Part shown: piece after piece, positions 52,410 to 61,269 of the stretch
How positions within the stretch are numbered: the first letter of the stretch is position 1
Layout of the letters: each line of letters starts with the position of its first letter
NCBI GenBank assembly: GCA_965230245.1
Contig: OZ246000.1
Location: forward strand, 806,001 to 870,000
Source of the DNA: JAGNKE01 sp965230245
GTDB lineage: Bacteria; Pseudomonadota; Alphaproteobacteria; Micavibrionales; Micavibrionaceae
Direction of reading: 5' to 3'
Length of the DNA: 64,000 nucleotides
Translations under genes and position numbers: made by a program
Notes under the pieces: model-generated
The model's database searches: none
Told to the model about the DNA's origin: nothing
Seen by the model: only the letters and a program-made list of their open reading frames with translations

Positions 52410-53168
52410 CTAACCGTGTAAAAGCGCCTGAACTTCCCTGTCAATCAGGGCAAGGTCTTCCTCGCGCGACATGCGGTGCCCACCGTCCTCGACATAAAAG
52501 ATTTTGGTTTGCGGCGATTTGAACTTTTCCTTGATGGCCTCGGCGGTTTCCCACTTCACATCTTTATCCAGCTTGCCGTGAAGCAACGTCATTGGCACTG
52601 AAACCGTGTGCTCCTGTGTTAGAACACACTGCTCGCGTCCGTCCTCCAGCAATTTGCCCGTAATGATATAAGGCTCGTCACTATAATCATTGGGAATTTG
52701 AACAAACCCCTCTTTGGCAATCGTATCTTTCTGCTCTTGCGTCAGCCCCGCCTCCATCAGGAGCGTAAAGTCTGGTGCCGCTGCAATGCCGACCATCCCC
52801 TTCACCCGTTCGGGTCGCGCAAGCAAAAGCAAAAGCGCGATCCAGCCCCCCATGGAAGAACCGACCAGAATGACATCCCCTTTCACAACCTCATCAAGAA
52901 TGGCAAGCGCATCATCTTTCCATTGCCCGATACTGCCGTCCGTGAACTGTCCGCCAGACTCACCGTGTCCCGAATAATCAAACCTGATATAGCCCTGCCC
53001 GCGCTCACGCGCCTTTTCTTCAAGAAAAATTGCCTTGCTGCCACTCATATCGGATTTAAACCCGCCGAGAAACATAACCGTCGGCAAATCTTTATGCTCG
53101 TCCGAAGGTACCACCTGCACGTATGCCAGCCTGTCCAGACCCTCCCGCTCGAAATACTGGATGCTCAT
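52410..53168 (-). CDS. alpha/beta hydrolase, ABHD10-like
   Basis: Seen: 252 residues with nucleophile motif VGSSMGGW (G-x-S-x-G-G), RFDYSGHGESGG oxyanion-hole region, an acid Asp in LHGKLDKDV, and catalytic His in EDGGHRMSR. This pattern is like ABHD10/YqkD-type hydrolases that act on thioesters or acyl esters; the substrate is unknown. The frame extends 28 codons upstream, but ATG at 53168 has GGAGGAGAAG next to it, a strong ribosome site. It converges with the hypothetical gene and is divergent from the glycosyltransferase operon. Confidence 0.85.
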   Translation of the reverse strand: MSIQYFEREGLDRLAYVQVVPSDEHKDLPTVMFLGGFKSDMSGSKAIFLEEKARERGQGYIRFDYSGHGESGGQFTDGSIGQWKDDALAILDEVVKGDVILVGSSMGGWIALLLLLARPERVKGMVGIAAAPDFTLLMEAGLTQEQKDTIAKEGFVQIPNDYSDEPYIITGKLLEDGREQCVLTQEHTVSVPMTLLHGKLDKDVKWETAEAIKEKFKSPQTKIFYVEDGGHRMSREEDLALIDREVQALLHG

Positions 53169-53307
53169 GATCTTCTCCTCCGTTCGAAAATGATTTAATT
53201 TCAATGACAAACACGTGCCGTCTTGCGCGAACGCCCCGTACGATTTATACATAGATCAACCGCTGAAGACTTTCCACCTCTTATAAAGTTGAAAAGACAC
53301 AAACCGG

Positions 53308-54552
53308 ATGACAAAGCAGCCTTTTGAACCCGTAATCATGCAGATCATACCCAACCTCGGCGCCGGCGGCGCGGAACAGGGCTGCATTGACGTGGCACAG
53401 GAAATCGTAACTGCAGGGGCAAAGGCCATCGTCGTTTCAAACGGCGGCTACCGCGTCCCCGAACTTGCACGGTTCGGTGCACAACACATCCAGCTTCCGG
53501 TACACAGCAAAAACCCGCTCGTCATTTGGCAGAATACAAAGCGCCTGATCCGCCTGATCAAAAAACACAAGGTCAACATCGTCCATGTCCGAAGCCGCGC
53601 TCCCGCTTGGAGTGCACTAAAAGCCTGCAAAAAAACGGGCGTGCCCTACGTTACGACATGCCATGCGCCATATAACATCACCGGCGAAGCCAAAAGAAAA
53701 TATAACTCAGCCATCGCACAAGGCGACGTTGTCATCGCCATTTCGCAATATGTTGCAAAATACCTGAAAGAGAATTACGGCGTCGAAGATAGCCGCATCC
53801 GCACAATCCCACGCGGCATCCCGCTTGAAAAATTTCACCCGACTACCGTCACGCCCGAACGCCTGATTACCTTATCAAGAGAATGGCGTATCCCCGACGG
53901 CGCGAACATTATTATGCTGCCGGGTCGCCTGACGCGTTGGAAGGGACATCTGGTTCTGATCGACGCAATTGAAAAACTACAAAGGCAAGACGTGTTCTGT
54001 GTTCTCATTGGCTCCGATCAGGGGCGGACCGAATACCGCAAGGAACTCGAAGACAAAATCGCTGAAAAAAATCTCGGCGGAAAAATCCGCATCGTCGACC
54101 ACTGCCATGATATGCCCGCAGCATATATGCTCAGCACGGTTATCGTCTCCGCCTCAACAGACCCGGAAGGGTTTGGCCGCGTCCCTGTCGAGGCTCAGGC
54201 TATGGGACGCCCTATTGTTGCAACAGACCATGGCGGCGCACAAGAAACAATTCTGCGTGGCCAAACGGGCTGGCTTATCCCGCCGCATGATTCCACATCC
54301 ATGGCACAGGCCATTGACGATGCGTTATCCCTGAACCCGACACAGCGCGCCGTTCTGGCAACCCGCTCCATGTCTCACGTTGCAGCCAACTTCACACGCG
54401 ATATGATGGTCAACAAGACACTCGAAGTCTACGCGGAATTGCTGCATGATAATTTCAAATCCAAATCAAAAACAGAGCCGTTCGAAGAACACATCAGAGA
54501 ACAAAAGAATGCACCGGAAGAGTATTCCAGTCGCAAAAAAAACTACGCATAA
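53308..54552 (+). CDS. glycosyltransferase family 4
   Basis: Likely LPS or envelope glycan sugar transferase. Seen: GT-B fold with N-terminal IPNLGAGGAEQGCIDVA, IVHVRSRAPAWSAL, the C-terminal donor site with LPGRLTRWKGH, and the conserved E-x7-E region ASTDPEGFGRVPVEAQAMGRPIVATDHGG. 414 residues. The C-terminal 30 residues are charged and not part of the fold. The next gene begins 6 bp after the stop, so it forms a two-gene operon with the GT9 gene. Donor and acceptor cannot be deduced. Confidence 0.9.
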   Translation: MTKQPFEPVIMQIIPNLGAGGAEQGCIDVAQEIVTAGAKAIVVSNGGYRVPELARFGAQHIQLPVHSKNPLVIWQNTKRLIRLIKKHKVNIVHVRSRAPAWSALKACKKTGVPYVTTCHAPYNITGEAKRKYNSAIAQGDVVIAISQYVAKYLKENYGVEDSRIRTIPRGIPLEKFHPTTVTPERLITLSREWRIPDGANIIMLPGRLTRWKGHLVLIDAIEKLQRQDVFCVLIGSDQGRTEYRKELEDKIAEKNLGGKIRIVDHCHDMPAAYMLSTVIVSASTDPEGFGRVPVEAQAMGRPIVATDHGGAQETILRGQTGWLIPPHDSTSMAQAIDDALSLNPTQRAVLATRSMSHVAANFTRDMMVNKTLEVYAELLHDNFKSKSKTEPFEEHIREQKNAPEEYSSRKKNYA

Positions 54553-54558
54553 TATGAC

Positions 54559-55503
54559 ATGGACGCTACGAACGCCCCTCGAAAAATTCTGGTCATAAAG
54601 CTCGGCGCTCTCGGCGACTTTATTCAGGCATTGGGCGCAATGAAAGCCATCCGACAGCACCACAAATCCGCAGAAATTATCTTACTGACCACCAAACCGT
54701 TCGAGGGCTTCGCAAAGCGCAGCAATTACTTCGACGATATCTGGCTGGACAAAAAACCCAAGACATTCGATTTCGCAGGATGGCTGGCCCTGCGCGGTAA
54801 ATTAACGGACGCAAATTTTGACCGCGTATACGATTTGCAAAACAATGATCGTACATCTATTTACTTGCGCCTCTTTCCGCGCAAAAAACGCCCTGAATGG
54901 GTTGGCGCGGCCAAGGGCGCATCGCATCGCAACGATGCACCGGAACGCACAATCGGCCACGCACTGGACGGCCATAAACAAACTCTGGCTTTGGCAGGGA
55001 TTGAAAATGTTGAAGTCGATCCTTTGGAATGGATCAAGGAAGATTTAAGTGCCTTTGATTTGAAAAAACCGTTCGTCCTGTTTGTCCCCGGCTCGGCCCC
55101 GCAACATCCGCAAAAACGATGGCCTGCTGAAAATTATGCTGCGCTCGGAAACAAGCTTGTCGAACGAGATATACAGCCTGTCCTGCTCGGCACCCAAGCA
55201 GAAGCAGAGACAACATCAGAGATAAAAACAGCCTGTCCTACCGCGCTTGACCTGACAGGAAAAACAAACCTGTTCCAGATTCCTGCCCTAGCGCACGAGG
55301 CGCACGGCGCAATCGGCAACGACACCGGCCCCATGCACATGATTGCTGCAACAGGTTGCCCCGCGCTAGCCTTGTACTCATCGCACAGCAATCCTGTCAA
55401 ACACGGTATTAAGGGAAAAAAGACCGCAGCCATTCAGGTCGAAGTCCTATCCGACCTGAACGTCGAAACAGTCTACAAAAAATTTATGGAAACAATCGAC
55501 TGA
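54559..55503 (+). CDS. glycosyltransferase family 9 (heptosyltransferase-like)
   Basis: Probable LPS inner-core transferase. Seen: 314 residues, N-terminal KILVIKLGALGDFIQALGAMKAIR (the typical GT9 start), WVGAAKGASHRN, the C-terminal VPGSAPQHPQKRWPAENYA and the motif IGNDTGPMHMIAATGCPALALY that binds ADP-heptose in WaaC/WaaF. The acceptor heptose or Kdo is not identifiable, so no specific name is given. Six bases after the GT4 gene. AT the 3' end it converges on the ArsR gene with 4 bp between stop codons. Confidence 0.88.
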   Translation: MDATNAPRKILVIKLGALGDFIQALGAMKAIRQHHKSAEIILLTTKPFEGFAKRSNYFDDIWLDKKPKTFDFAGWLALRGKLTDANFDRVYDLQNNDRTSIYLRLFPRKKRPEWVGAAKGASHRNDAPERTIGHALDGHKQTLALAGIENVEVDPLEWIKEDLSAFDLKKPFVLFVPGSAPQHPQKRWPAENYAALGNKLVERDIQPVLLGTQAEAETTSEIKTACPTALDLTGKTNLFQIPALAHEAHGAIGNDTGPMHMIAATGCPALALYSSHSNPVKHGIKGKKTAAIQVEVLSDLNVETVYKKFMETID

Positions 55504-55507
55504 TTGC

Positions 55508-55858
55508 CTAAGCCACACGCTTGGACTCATAAGAAAGTTTATCACTTTCTTCTTTCTCGCCCTCACCCGTGTATATATCACTCAGACATTTCAGCAATTC
55601 TTTCGTTGCCTCATTCTGTAACGAATAATAAATCGTCTGAGCGACGCGGCGTGTTTTCACGAGCTTGTCACGACGCAAACGCGCAAGATGCTGTGAAAGC
55701 GCAGACTGGCTCAAACCGACAATCTGTTCGAGTTCGCCAACACTTTTCTCGCCCTTGTACAATTCACAGACGATGACGAGTCGTTTTTCATTTGATAAAG
55801 CTTTAAGAAGACTAACGGCTAAGCCGACGTTTTCTTCAATGTCTTGAACATCCATCAT
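55508..55858 (-). CDS. ArsR/SmtB-family transcriptional regulator (BigR/SqrR-like)
   Basis: DNA-binding winged-helix regulator, 116 residues. Seen: LSNEKRLVIVCELYKGEKSVGELEQIVGLSQSALSQHLARLRRDKLVKTRRVAQTIYYSL, with the recognition helix QSALSQHLARLRR. The Cys in VIVCELYKGE aligns with the first persulfide-sensing Cys of BigR/SqrR; a second Cys is in LLKCLSDIY but six residues earlier than in those proteins. ATG at 55858 has GGGA about 9 nt upstream. No neighbour that is an obvious sulfide-oxidation gene. The region upstream is very AT-rich and could hold an operator. Confidence 0.85.
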   Translation of the reverse strand: MMDVQDIEENVGLAVSLLKALSNEKRLVIVCELYKGEKSVGELEQIVGLSQSALSQHLARLRRDKLVKTRRVAQTIYYSLQNEATKELLKCLSDIYTGEGEKEESDKLSYESKRVA

Positions 55859-56027
55859 ACTAAGTATCCCTGTTACCCCATGCCTATATAAGGCATCATT
55901 TAATATTAAAATAAGCAATAAAATTACAAAAAATATAAAATATTAAAAATATATGTAAAACAATATACGTTTTCTCTTACTGTTACTTGCATTTTTAAAA
56001 AAAATCAAGAGTTCTGCGAGAAACTTT

Positions 56028-56816
56028 TTAGCCTTTAGGCTTAGAGGGCGTTTTTTTCACCATAATTCTCGCCAGACGATCAGGCACAGCGGCCAAGAGC
56101 CAGACGGCAAAAACCATTGGCAAAGGAAAGGAAATGCGTGCCTTCCCGCGCTCAATTCCGCGCGATATGATACGTGCTGCCCTTTCCGACGACATCAAAA
56201 ACGGCATCGGAAACGTATTAACGTCCGTCATACGGGATCTCACAAACCCCGGACAGATGACATGAACCTGAACACCGATATCGGCCAGAGAGCTTCCGAG
56301 CGATTCTCCATAAACCCGAACGGCGGCTTTTGACCCTGCATAGGCAGGCGCTCCGGGCAATCCACGAAATCCGGCCAGTGAACTCATAATGGCAATATGA
56401 CCGCCGCCGTCACGAACCATACGCGGCAAAATCGGTTCAATTGTATTTAAAACACCCGTGACATTAACATCAAAGACTGCACGCACCTGCGCACCCGCTT
56501 CAAAATCCTCCTCTCCAGTGCCTGCCGATATCCCCGCATTGGCAAAAATCAAATCTATCTTTAAACGCGTATCCATTGCCGCAAGCCACTCAGCCATCCC
56601 CTCACGATCTGTAACATCAAGAACCTGCGCTTCAACCTCCGCTCCTTTTTGCCTGCAAGCCTCGGCAACAGCCTCAAGACGATCTTGATCACGACCTGTC
56701 AAAGCCAAAGACACTCCTCGCGAAGCATAATGCAAGGCCAGTGCTTCACCAATGCCGCTGGACGCCCCCGTAATCACTATATGTTCAAAGGATTTTTTAT
56801 TAGAACGCCTTGTCAT
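56028..56816 (-). CDS. short-chain dehydrogenase/reductase (classical SDR)
   Basis: NAD(P)-dependent oxidoreductase, substrate unknown. Seen: 262 residues with cofactor motif TGASSGIG at about 17-24, NAGIS, catalytic Ser in IMSSLAGF and Y-x3-K in PAYAGSKAA, and PGFVRSRMT after it. The basic Arg after the first motif (LTGRDQDRL) points to NADP. The C-terminal 45 residues contain a hydrophobic stretch (ISFPLPMVFAVWLLAAV) that may attach it to the membrane. Divergent from gmk with 91 bp between starts. No specific role assigned. Confidence 0.9.
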   Translation of the reverse strand: MTRRSNKKSFEHIVITGASSGIGEALALHYASRGVSLALTGRDQDRLEAVAEACRQKGAEVEAQVLDVTDREGMAEWLAAMDTRLKIDLIFANAGISAGTGEEDFEAGAQVRAVFDVNVTGVLNTIEPILPRMVRDGGGHIAIMSSLAGFRGLPGAPAYAGSKAAVRVYGESLGSSLADIGVQVHVICPGFVRSRMTDVNTFPMPFLMSSERAARIISRGIERGKARISFPLPMVFAVWLLAAVPDRLARIMVKKTPSKPKG

Positions 56817-56907
56817 AGCAGGATTTATCCGTTGCCTTTCATAATCTTGAAGTTTAGTTTGTAAAACACAAACACAAGAATAAAAAGTTTTAAAAAAGGA
56901 GGGATTT

Positions 56908-57549
56908 GTGGACCAGCTTCAACGACGCGGACTGATGTACGTACTTTCATCACCGTCCGGTGCCGGTAAAACAACCATTTCCCGCGCCCTTTTGAAAAAA
57001 AACAAGGACATGGATATTTCCATCTCCGTCACGACCCGCCAACGTCGTGCAGGCGAAGTCCACGGCAGTGATTATTACTTCGTCGATCATGATGACTTCC
57101 GCGATATGGTCGATAACGGCGAAATGCTCGAACATGCAAAAGTCTTCGATAACTACTACGGCACACCCCGCGCACCCGTTGAAAAAGCCTTAAGCGAAGG
57201 CAAGGATATTATTTTTGATATAGATTGGCAGGGCACGCAGCAACTCTCGGAAATCGCACGCGATGACCTTGTGACCGTCTTTATCCTTCCACCGACAAGC
57301 AGCGAACTGGAAAAACGCCTGCGTACACGCTCAATCAATACACGCGAAACAGACACGGAAATTCGCGGGCGCATGTCAAAGGCGTCCGACGAAATGTCTC
57401 ATTATTCCGAATATGATTATGTGATTATCAACAATGACATCGACAACGCGATCACAATGGCTCAACAAATCCTCGACGTTGAACGCATCAAGCGCCGCCG
57501 CCTTGTCGGCCTTTCAGATTTTGTAAGAGGCCTGAGAGAGGGTCTTTAA
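56908..57549 (+). CDS. gmk: guanylate kinase
   Basis: Phosphorylates GMP and dGMP with ATP, essential for guanine nucleotide supply. Seen: P-loop SSPSGAGKTTI at about 14-24, SVTTRQRRAGEVHGSDYYFV (GMP-binding), FDNYYGTPRAPVEKAL, IIFDIDWQGTQQL, and the lid RLRTRSINTRETDTEIRGRMSKASDE. 213 residues, full length. Start is GTG with AGGAGGG about 5-6 nt upstream, a strong site. Confidence 0.97.
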   Translation: MDQLQRRGLMYVLSSPSGAGKTTISRALLKKNKDMDISISVTTRQRRAGEVHGSDYYFVDHDDFRDMVDNGEMLEHAKVFDNYYGTPRAPVEKALSEGKDIIFDIDWQGTQQLSEIARDDLVTVFILPPTSSELEKRLRTRSINTRETDTEIRGRMSKASDEMSHYSEYDYVIINNDIDNAITMAQQILDVERIKRRRLVGLSDFVRGLREGL

Positions 57550-57568
57550 GGAGATCATTAAAGTCTAA

Positions 57569-58231
57569 TCAGCCCAAATCAATAACAGCATCACGCACCG
57601 CTTCTGCGTAACGCTCCCGCCCTGAACCGACACCGGACAGACACTCGACCATTTCCTTTACGATACGTGCATCCCGTTCACTCATTTCAGGTGGCGGCGG
57701 CGGCTCCCAATCACCGAACAACTCGATAAACTTTTTATGGTCTTCCGGATCAGGCTCATAAACGTAAACCTCGCCAGAAAACATGTGTTGAGAAAACTCA
57801 TCCCGTAATGCCATCGTGCCATCTGGCTGAATTTCAAAATCCAGCGCCGTTCCCCAATTCGCAACGCCAAAGATCGGATGCCCCTCATCGTTCACAACAA
57901 CGATATTATGCCCTTCGTAAAGCATATTGGACAAATCATCAAAATGAGCCTTCAGTTCTTCAGGAGTCACATGATGTATGGGGCTTAAGTCACTGAGATG
58001 CGGAAATGTATAATGAAAAGCATAGAGATATTCGGCGGGCACCACGGCTCCCGGCATATCCCGCCCGGGCCCGCTCATAATTACGATAGGCTTTTGCTGG
58101 CCATTGACGGTATCAATTGCCTCATCCCATGAAGATTTCAGGAAATCCCCCCTATTGATACACAGCGTATCAGGGTTCTCAGCAACCCAGTAAGGACGTG
58201 AAGAAGTTTTAATATCACCGACCCGCTTCAT
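57569..58231 (-). CDS. hypothetical protein, 220 residues
   Basis: No family recognised. Seen: soluble, acidic overall, a strand-rich middle (HNIVVVNDEGHPIFGVANWGTALDFEIQPDG), a Pro run (GDWEPPPPPEM) followed by a helical end. No signal peptide or membrane segment. GGGAG is only 4 nt from ATG, a tight spacing but acceptable. It is between gmk (convergent) and rsmA (same strand, 73 bp upstream), and might be translated with rsmA. Confidence 0.65.
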   Translation of the reverse strand: MKRVGDIKTSSRPYWVAENPDTLCINRGDFLKSSWDEAIDTVNGQQKPIVIMSGPGRDMPGAVVPAEYLYAFHYTFPHLSDLSPIHHVTPEELKAHFDDLSNMLYEGHNIVVVNDEGHPIFGVANWGTALDFEIQPDGTMALRDEFSQHMFSGEVYVYEPDPEDHKKFIELFGDWEPPPPPEMSERDARIVKEMVECLSGVGSGRERYAEAVRDAVIDLG

Positions 58232-58304
58232 ATTCTCCCTTATTTTCGAAACACTTTGACTTAATAATAATCATACATCTCTATACGCAATTTTACTGTA
58301 ATTT

Positions 58305-59132
58305 TCACGACTTTGCTAAATTCACGTAATCATCAACGGTTAAATTCTCCGCCCGTGCTTGTGAATCGATACCGACCGAATCAAAAAATTCGGCATAGTT
58401 TTGCAGGCTACTACGAACCATTTTGCGCCGCTTCTGAAAGGCCTGCGCCGTGACCCGCTCGATGGCCTCAAACGGGGGCGCATCCGCATCAAGTATCTTG
58501 GGCTTGAATAGAACCACGCTGGAACGCACCTTCGGCGGCGGCGTGAATGCGGACGGGGGCAATTCAACCACTGCCCCAACATCACAAAGCCACTGACTAA
58601 TCACGGCCAAGCGCCCGTAAGCTTTCGTCGATGGTTTGGCACAAATCCTCTGCGCCACTTCTTTTTGAAACATTAAACACATAAACGCATAACTCTCTCG
58701 ATCCTGACGAAGCTCTTTGAGCCATTTCAGCAACAATGGCGTCGCGATATTATAGGGAAGGTTGGCAACAATCCCGCGCGGCGCATCACTGATCGCCTGG
58801 AGGTCGGTTGCAAGCGCATCCCCTTCTATGACATCCAATTTACCATCTGCGATATCTACAAGCCCCTGTAACGCCTCAATCGCACGGTGATCCATCTCGA
58901 TAGCCGTCACGCGCGCGCACTCGGAAGCCACAAGGCTACGCGTTAAACCACCCGGCCCAGGCCCGACCTCCAGAACATGCACACCGCCAAGTTCACCCGT
59001 TTGACGGACAATCTTGTCAGTTAAATTCAAATCAAGAAGAAAATTCTGCCCCAGAGATTTCTTGGCATTTAACCCATACGCGGAAATCACCACGCGCAGT
59101 GGCGGCAAGGAGGATACATCACAAGAACTCAT
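58305..59132 (-). CDS. rsmA: 16S rRNA dimethyladenosine transferase RsmA (KsgA)
   Basis: Dimethylates A1518 and A1519 in 16S rRNA; acts as a late quality-control step in 30S assembly. Seen: SAM loop EVGPGPGGLTRSLV at about 52-65, acidic DIADGKLDVIEGDAL, catalytic NLPYNIATP, and C-terminal domain with PPSAFTPPPKVRSSVV. GQNFLLD near the start is typical. 275 residues. It follows surA by 9 bp; in E. coli the order is surA-pdxA-rsmA, and pdxA is absent here. Confidence 0.97.
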   Translation of the reverse strand: MSSCDVSSLPPLRVVISAYGLNAKKSLGQNFLLDLNLTDKIVRQTGELGGVHVLEVGPGPGGLTRSLVASECARVTAIEMDHRAIEALQGLVDIADGKLDVIEGDALATDLQAISDAPRGIVANLPYNIATPLLLKWLKELRQDRESYAFMCLMFQKEVAQRICAKPSTKAYGRLAVISQWLCDVGAVVELPPSAFTPPPKVRSSVVLFKPKILDADAPPFEAIERVTAQAFQKRRKMVRSSLQNYAEFFDSVGIDSQARAENLTVDDYVNLAKS

Positions 59133-59141
59133 GAAAAACTC

Positions 59142-60095
59142 TTAAGAATCAGTTCGAACATCAATAAATGACGCCGCTCTGATATCGCGCAAGTGACTCA
59201 CTTGCAGGCGCTCAAGCCTCTCGATCCCGAGCTGATAGGAAATCTGGTCTCTGGATGGCAAGTTCTCTTCCTTCAATGTGCGTTCATCCCGAAGCAGCAA
59301 GATATGATACCCACTCTGTGTACGCACCGGATCTGTCACCTGATTTTTATTGATCTTGTTTAAAGCCTGCTGAATATCAGGATCCATCTGCCCTTCCTGC
59401 AGCCACCCCAGATCACCGCCTTGCGCAGAGCCTGCAGAGGCTGAGAATTGCTGCGCCAGTTTGAAGAAACTCGCATTACGCTCACGGATTTCAGAAACAA
59501 TCCTCTGCGCCAGCTCTCGACTTTTAGCTTCTCCTGATTTATCGCTCACAGGAAGAAAGATTTCGGCCGCAAGATATTCCGATTTACCGATATTGCTGCG
59601 CATCCGCTCAAGTTTGGAATCAATATCGCGCTCGGTAATAACAACACGCGAACGCAATCGACGCTGCACCACCTTAGCCCAGGAAAGCTGTGCCCGTATT
59701 TGCCTGTAAAGTGTAGAGACCTCAAGACCGCCTCGCCTGATCATTGTCTTGAATTGATCCGCGCCCATATTATTTTGCTGCGCCAACGTTGCAAATCCGC
59801 CATCAACTTCTTCCTGTGTAATTTCAATGTTCATAGACTCCGCTTCCTGCAGCATAATCTGTTCGTCAATCAGGGCGTTAAGAACTTGCGCAGAAACTTT
59901 CTGGCGAATATCGGGACGGTTCGGTAAACCGGAAGACGCCATCACCAAACGGACACGATCCGTGAGATCTTTATTCGAAATGACATCCTCATTGACGACC
60001 GCAACAATGCCCTGTTCTGCCGCACTAACACGCTCATGCACAGCAATACTTGCAAAACAGAACAAAACAAACACCAGACATTTTATTATCTTCAT
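59142..60095 (-). CDS. surA: SurA-like periplasmic chaperone and peptidyl-prolyl isomerase
   Basis: Periplasmic chaperone for outer-membrane proteins. Seen: a signal peptide (CLVFVLFCFASIAV, ending SAA), an N-terminal chaperone domain (EDVISNKDLTDRVRLVM... QVLNALIDEQIMLQEA), and one parvulin PPIase domain at about 165-290 with SAGSAQGGDLGWLQEGQMDPDIQQAL and GYHILLLRDER. E. coli SurA has two PPIase domains; this protein (317 residues) has one, the usual alphaproteobacterial form. ATG at 60095 chosen over TTG at 60101. Followed by rsmA. Confidence 0.92.
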   Translation of the reverse strand: MKIIKCLVFVLFCFASIAVHERVSAAEQGIVAVVNEDVISNKDLTDRVRLVMASSGLPNRPDIRQKVSAQVLNALIDEQIMLQEAESMNIEITQEEVDGGFATLAQQNNMGADQFKTMIRRGGLEVSTLYRQIRAQLSWAKVVQRRLRSRVVITERDIDSKLERMRSNIGKSEYLAAEIFLPVSDKSGEAKSRELAQRIVSEIRERNASFFKLAQQFSASAGSAQGGDLGWLQEGQMDPDIQQALNKINKNQVTDPVRTQSGYHILLLRDERTLKEENLPSRDQISYQLGIERLERLQVSHLRDIRAASFIDVRTDS

Positions 60096-60133
60096 TCTCA
60101 ATCTTCTTTGATTATATTTTTTTGTCTTCTATC

Positions 60134-60156
60134 AAAAGCCTGCAAATCAGGCTTTT
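60134..60156 (-). terminator. intrinsic terminator overlapping the stop codon of the NDUFA9-like gene
   Basis: Perfect 9-bp stem AAAAGCCTG / CAGGCTTTT, 5-nt loop. On the minus strand the stop codon TGA lies inside the hairpin and the last two codons form part of the left arm. Confidence 0.75.
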
Positions 60157-61133
60157 CCGGTACTCCGTCCGACAGACGAAAAGCGCCCGCCGGGCCGATA
60201 CGTCTCCAGATACGTGGGCAGGATCAAATCCATAGACTTTGGCTGTAATCCCAGAGTGTCAAACGTATATGCATTCTCGCTGACAACATTATCGGTCTTC
60301 AAACTTTCGACCTGATCACGAGTCAAAGGCGGCTTGGGCAGTAGCCCCATAAAACTCGCCTGAACCTTTGCCACACCCCATGGCAAAGTGACCAAAGGCC
60401 TTTTGCGCCGTGTGTATGTGAACATGATGTTGTAAATATCCTTGAACGTTACAACATCGGGGCCACCCAATTCATAAACCCTACCTTGCGGATCATGCTG
60501 CGCTCTGACCTTAGGCGTAAATAAACACTCCATCGCAGCATCCGCAACATCCCCGACAAATACGGGCTGGAACTTGGTCTTCCCGCCGCCGATCAACGGC
60601 AAGAACGGCAGGTAGCGCGACATTTCCGCAAACATATTGAAGAATTCATCATCCTCACCAAAAATTACACTCGGGCGCAGAATACTCGCAGCAGGAAAAT
60701 TCGAAAGCACCGCTTTTTCACCCGCAAGCTTGGTCTTCGCATATTTGGAGCTGCCTTTATCACACGCCAATGCGGAAATATGGACAAACCGTGAAACCTT
60801 CTGTTCGGCACACGCCTTGGCAATCGCCGCCGGTGTATCGACATGCGCCTTTTCGAAAGTAACCCGTTTTCCCTTTTCAAAAAGAATACCGATGCAATTC
60901 ACGACATAGTCAGAACCTTTAACGGCCTCGGCTACGCTGTGCGCATCCGAATAGTTGCAGGCAAAAGGCACAACCTGACCGACCACACCGCATGGACGCA
61001 AAAAATATGCACGCTCGGGAACGCGCGTCGCAACCTTCACCATGATGCCGCGGGAAGCCAACTCACGGACGATTTGCGTGCCGACAAACCCCGTGCCGCC
61101 AAAAACCGTTGCTATCGGATAATTTTTTGTCAT
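60147..61133 (-). CDS. NAD(P)-binding epimerase/dehydratase-like protein (NDUFA9-like)
   Basis: Seen: 328 residues of an extended SDR, starting VFGGTGFVGTQIVRELASRG (cofactor motif GGTGFVG), VNCIGILFE, with ISALACDKGSSKYAKTKLAGEKAV where the catalytic Tyr and Lys of extended SDRs occur as Y-A-K-T-K, and LRPSVIFGEDDEFFNMF. Alphaproteobacterial relatives are similar to complex I subunit NDUFA9 and may assist complex I or ubiquinone metabolism (family knowledge; role inferred). AAGGAAG lies 5 nt before ATG. The 3' end carries a terminator that overlaps the stop codon. Confidence 0.82.
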   Translation of the reverse strand: MTKNYPIATVFGGTGFVGTQIVRELASRGIMVKVATRVPERAYFLRPCGVVGQVVPFACNYSDAHSVAEAVKGSDYVVNCIGILFEKGKRVTFEKAHVDTPAAIAKACAEQKVSRFVHISALACDKGSSKYAKTKLAGEKAVLSNFPAASILRPSVIFGEDDEFFNMFAEMSRYLPFLPLIGGGKTKFQPVFVGDVADAAMECLFTPKVRAQHDPQGRVYELGGPDVVTFKDIYNIMFTYTRRKRPLVTLPWGVAKVQASFMGLLPKPPLTRDQVESLKTDNVVSENAYTFDTLGLQPKSMDLILPTYLETYRPGGRFSSVGRSTGKA

Positions 61134-61269
61134 CTAAACTTCCTTAAAACACCCATAATATGGAGGATTTTTAGCTCAAAAACAATGTACTCAAAGCTTT
61201 CATTTGCAATTTTTTTTAGCATCTCGCATATTTTGAAACGTTACATAAAATCCCAACGAATACAGGTTT

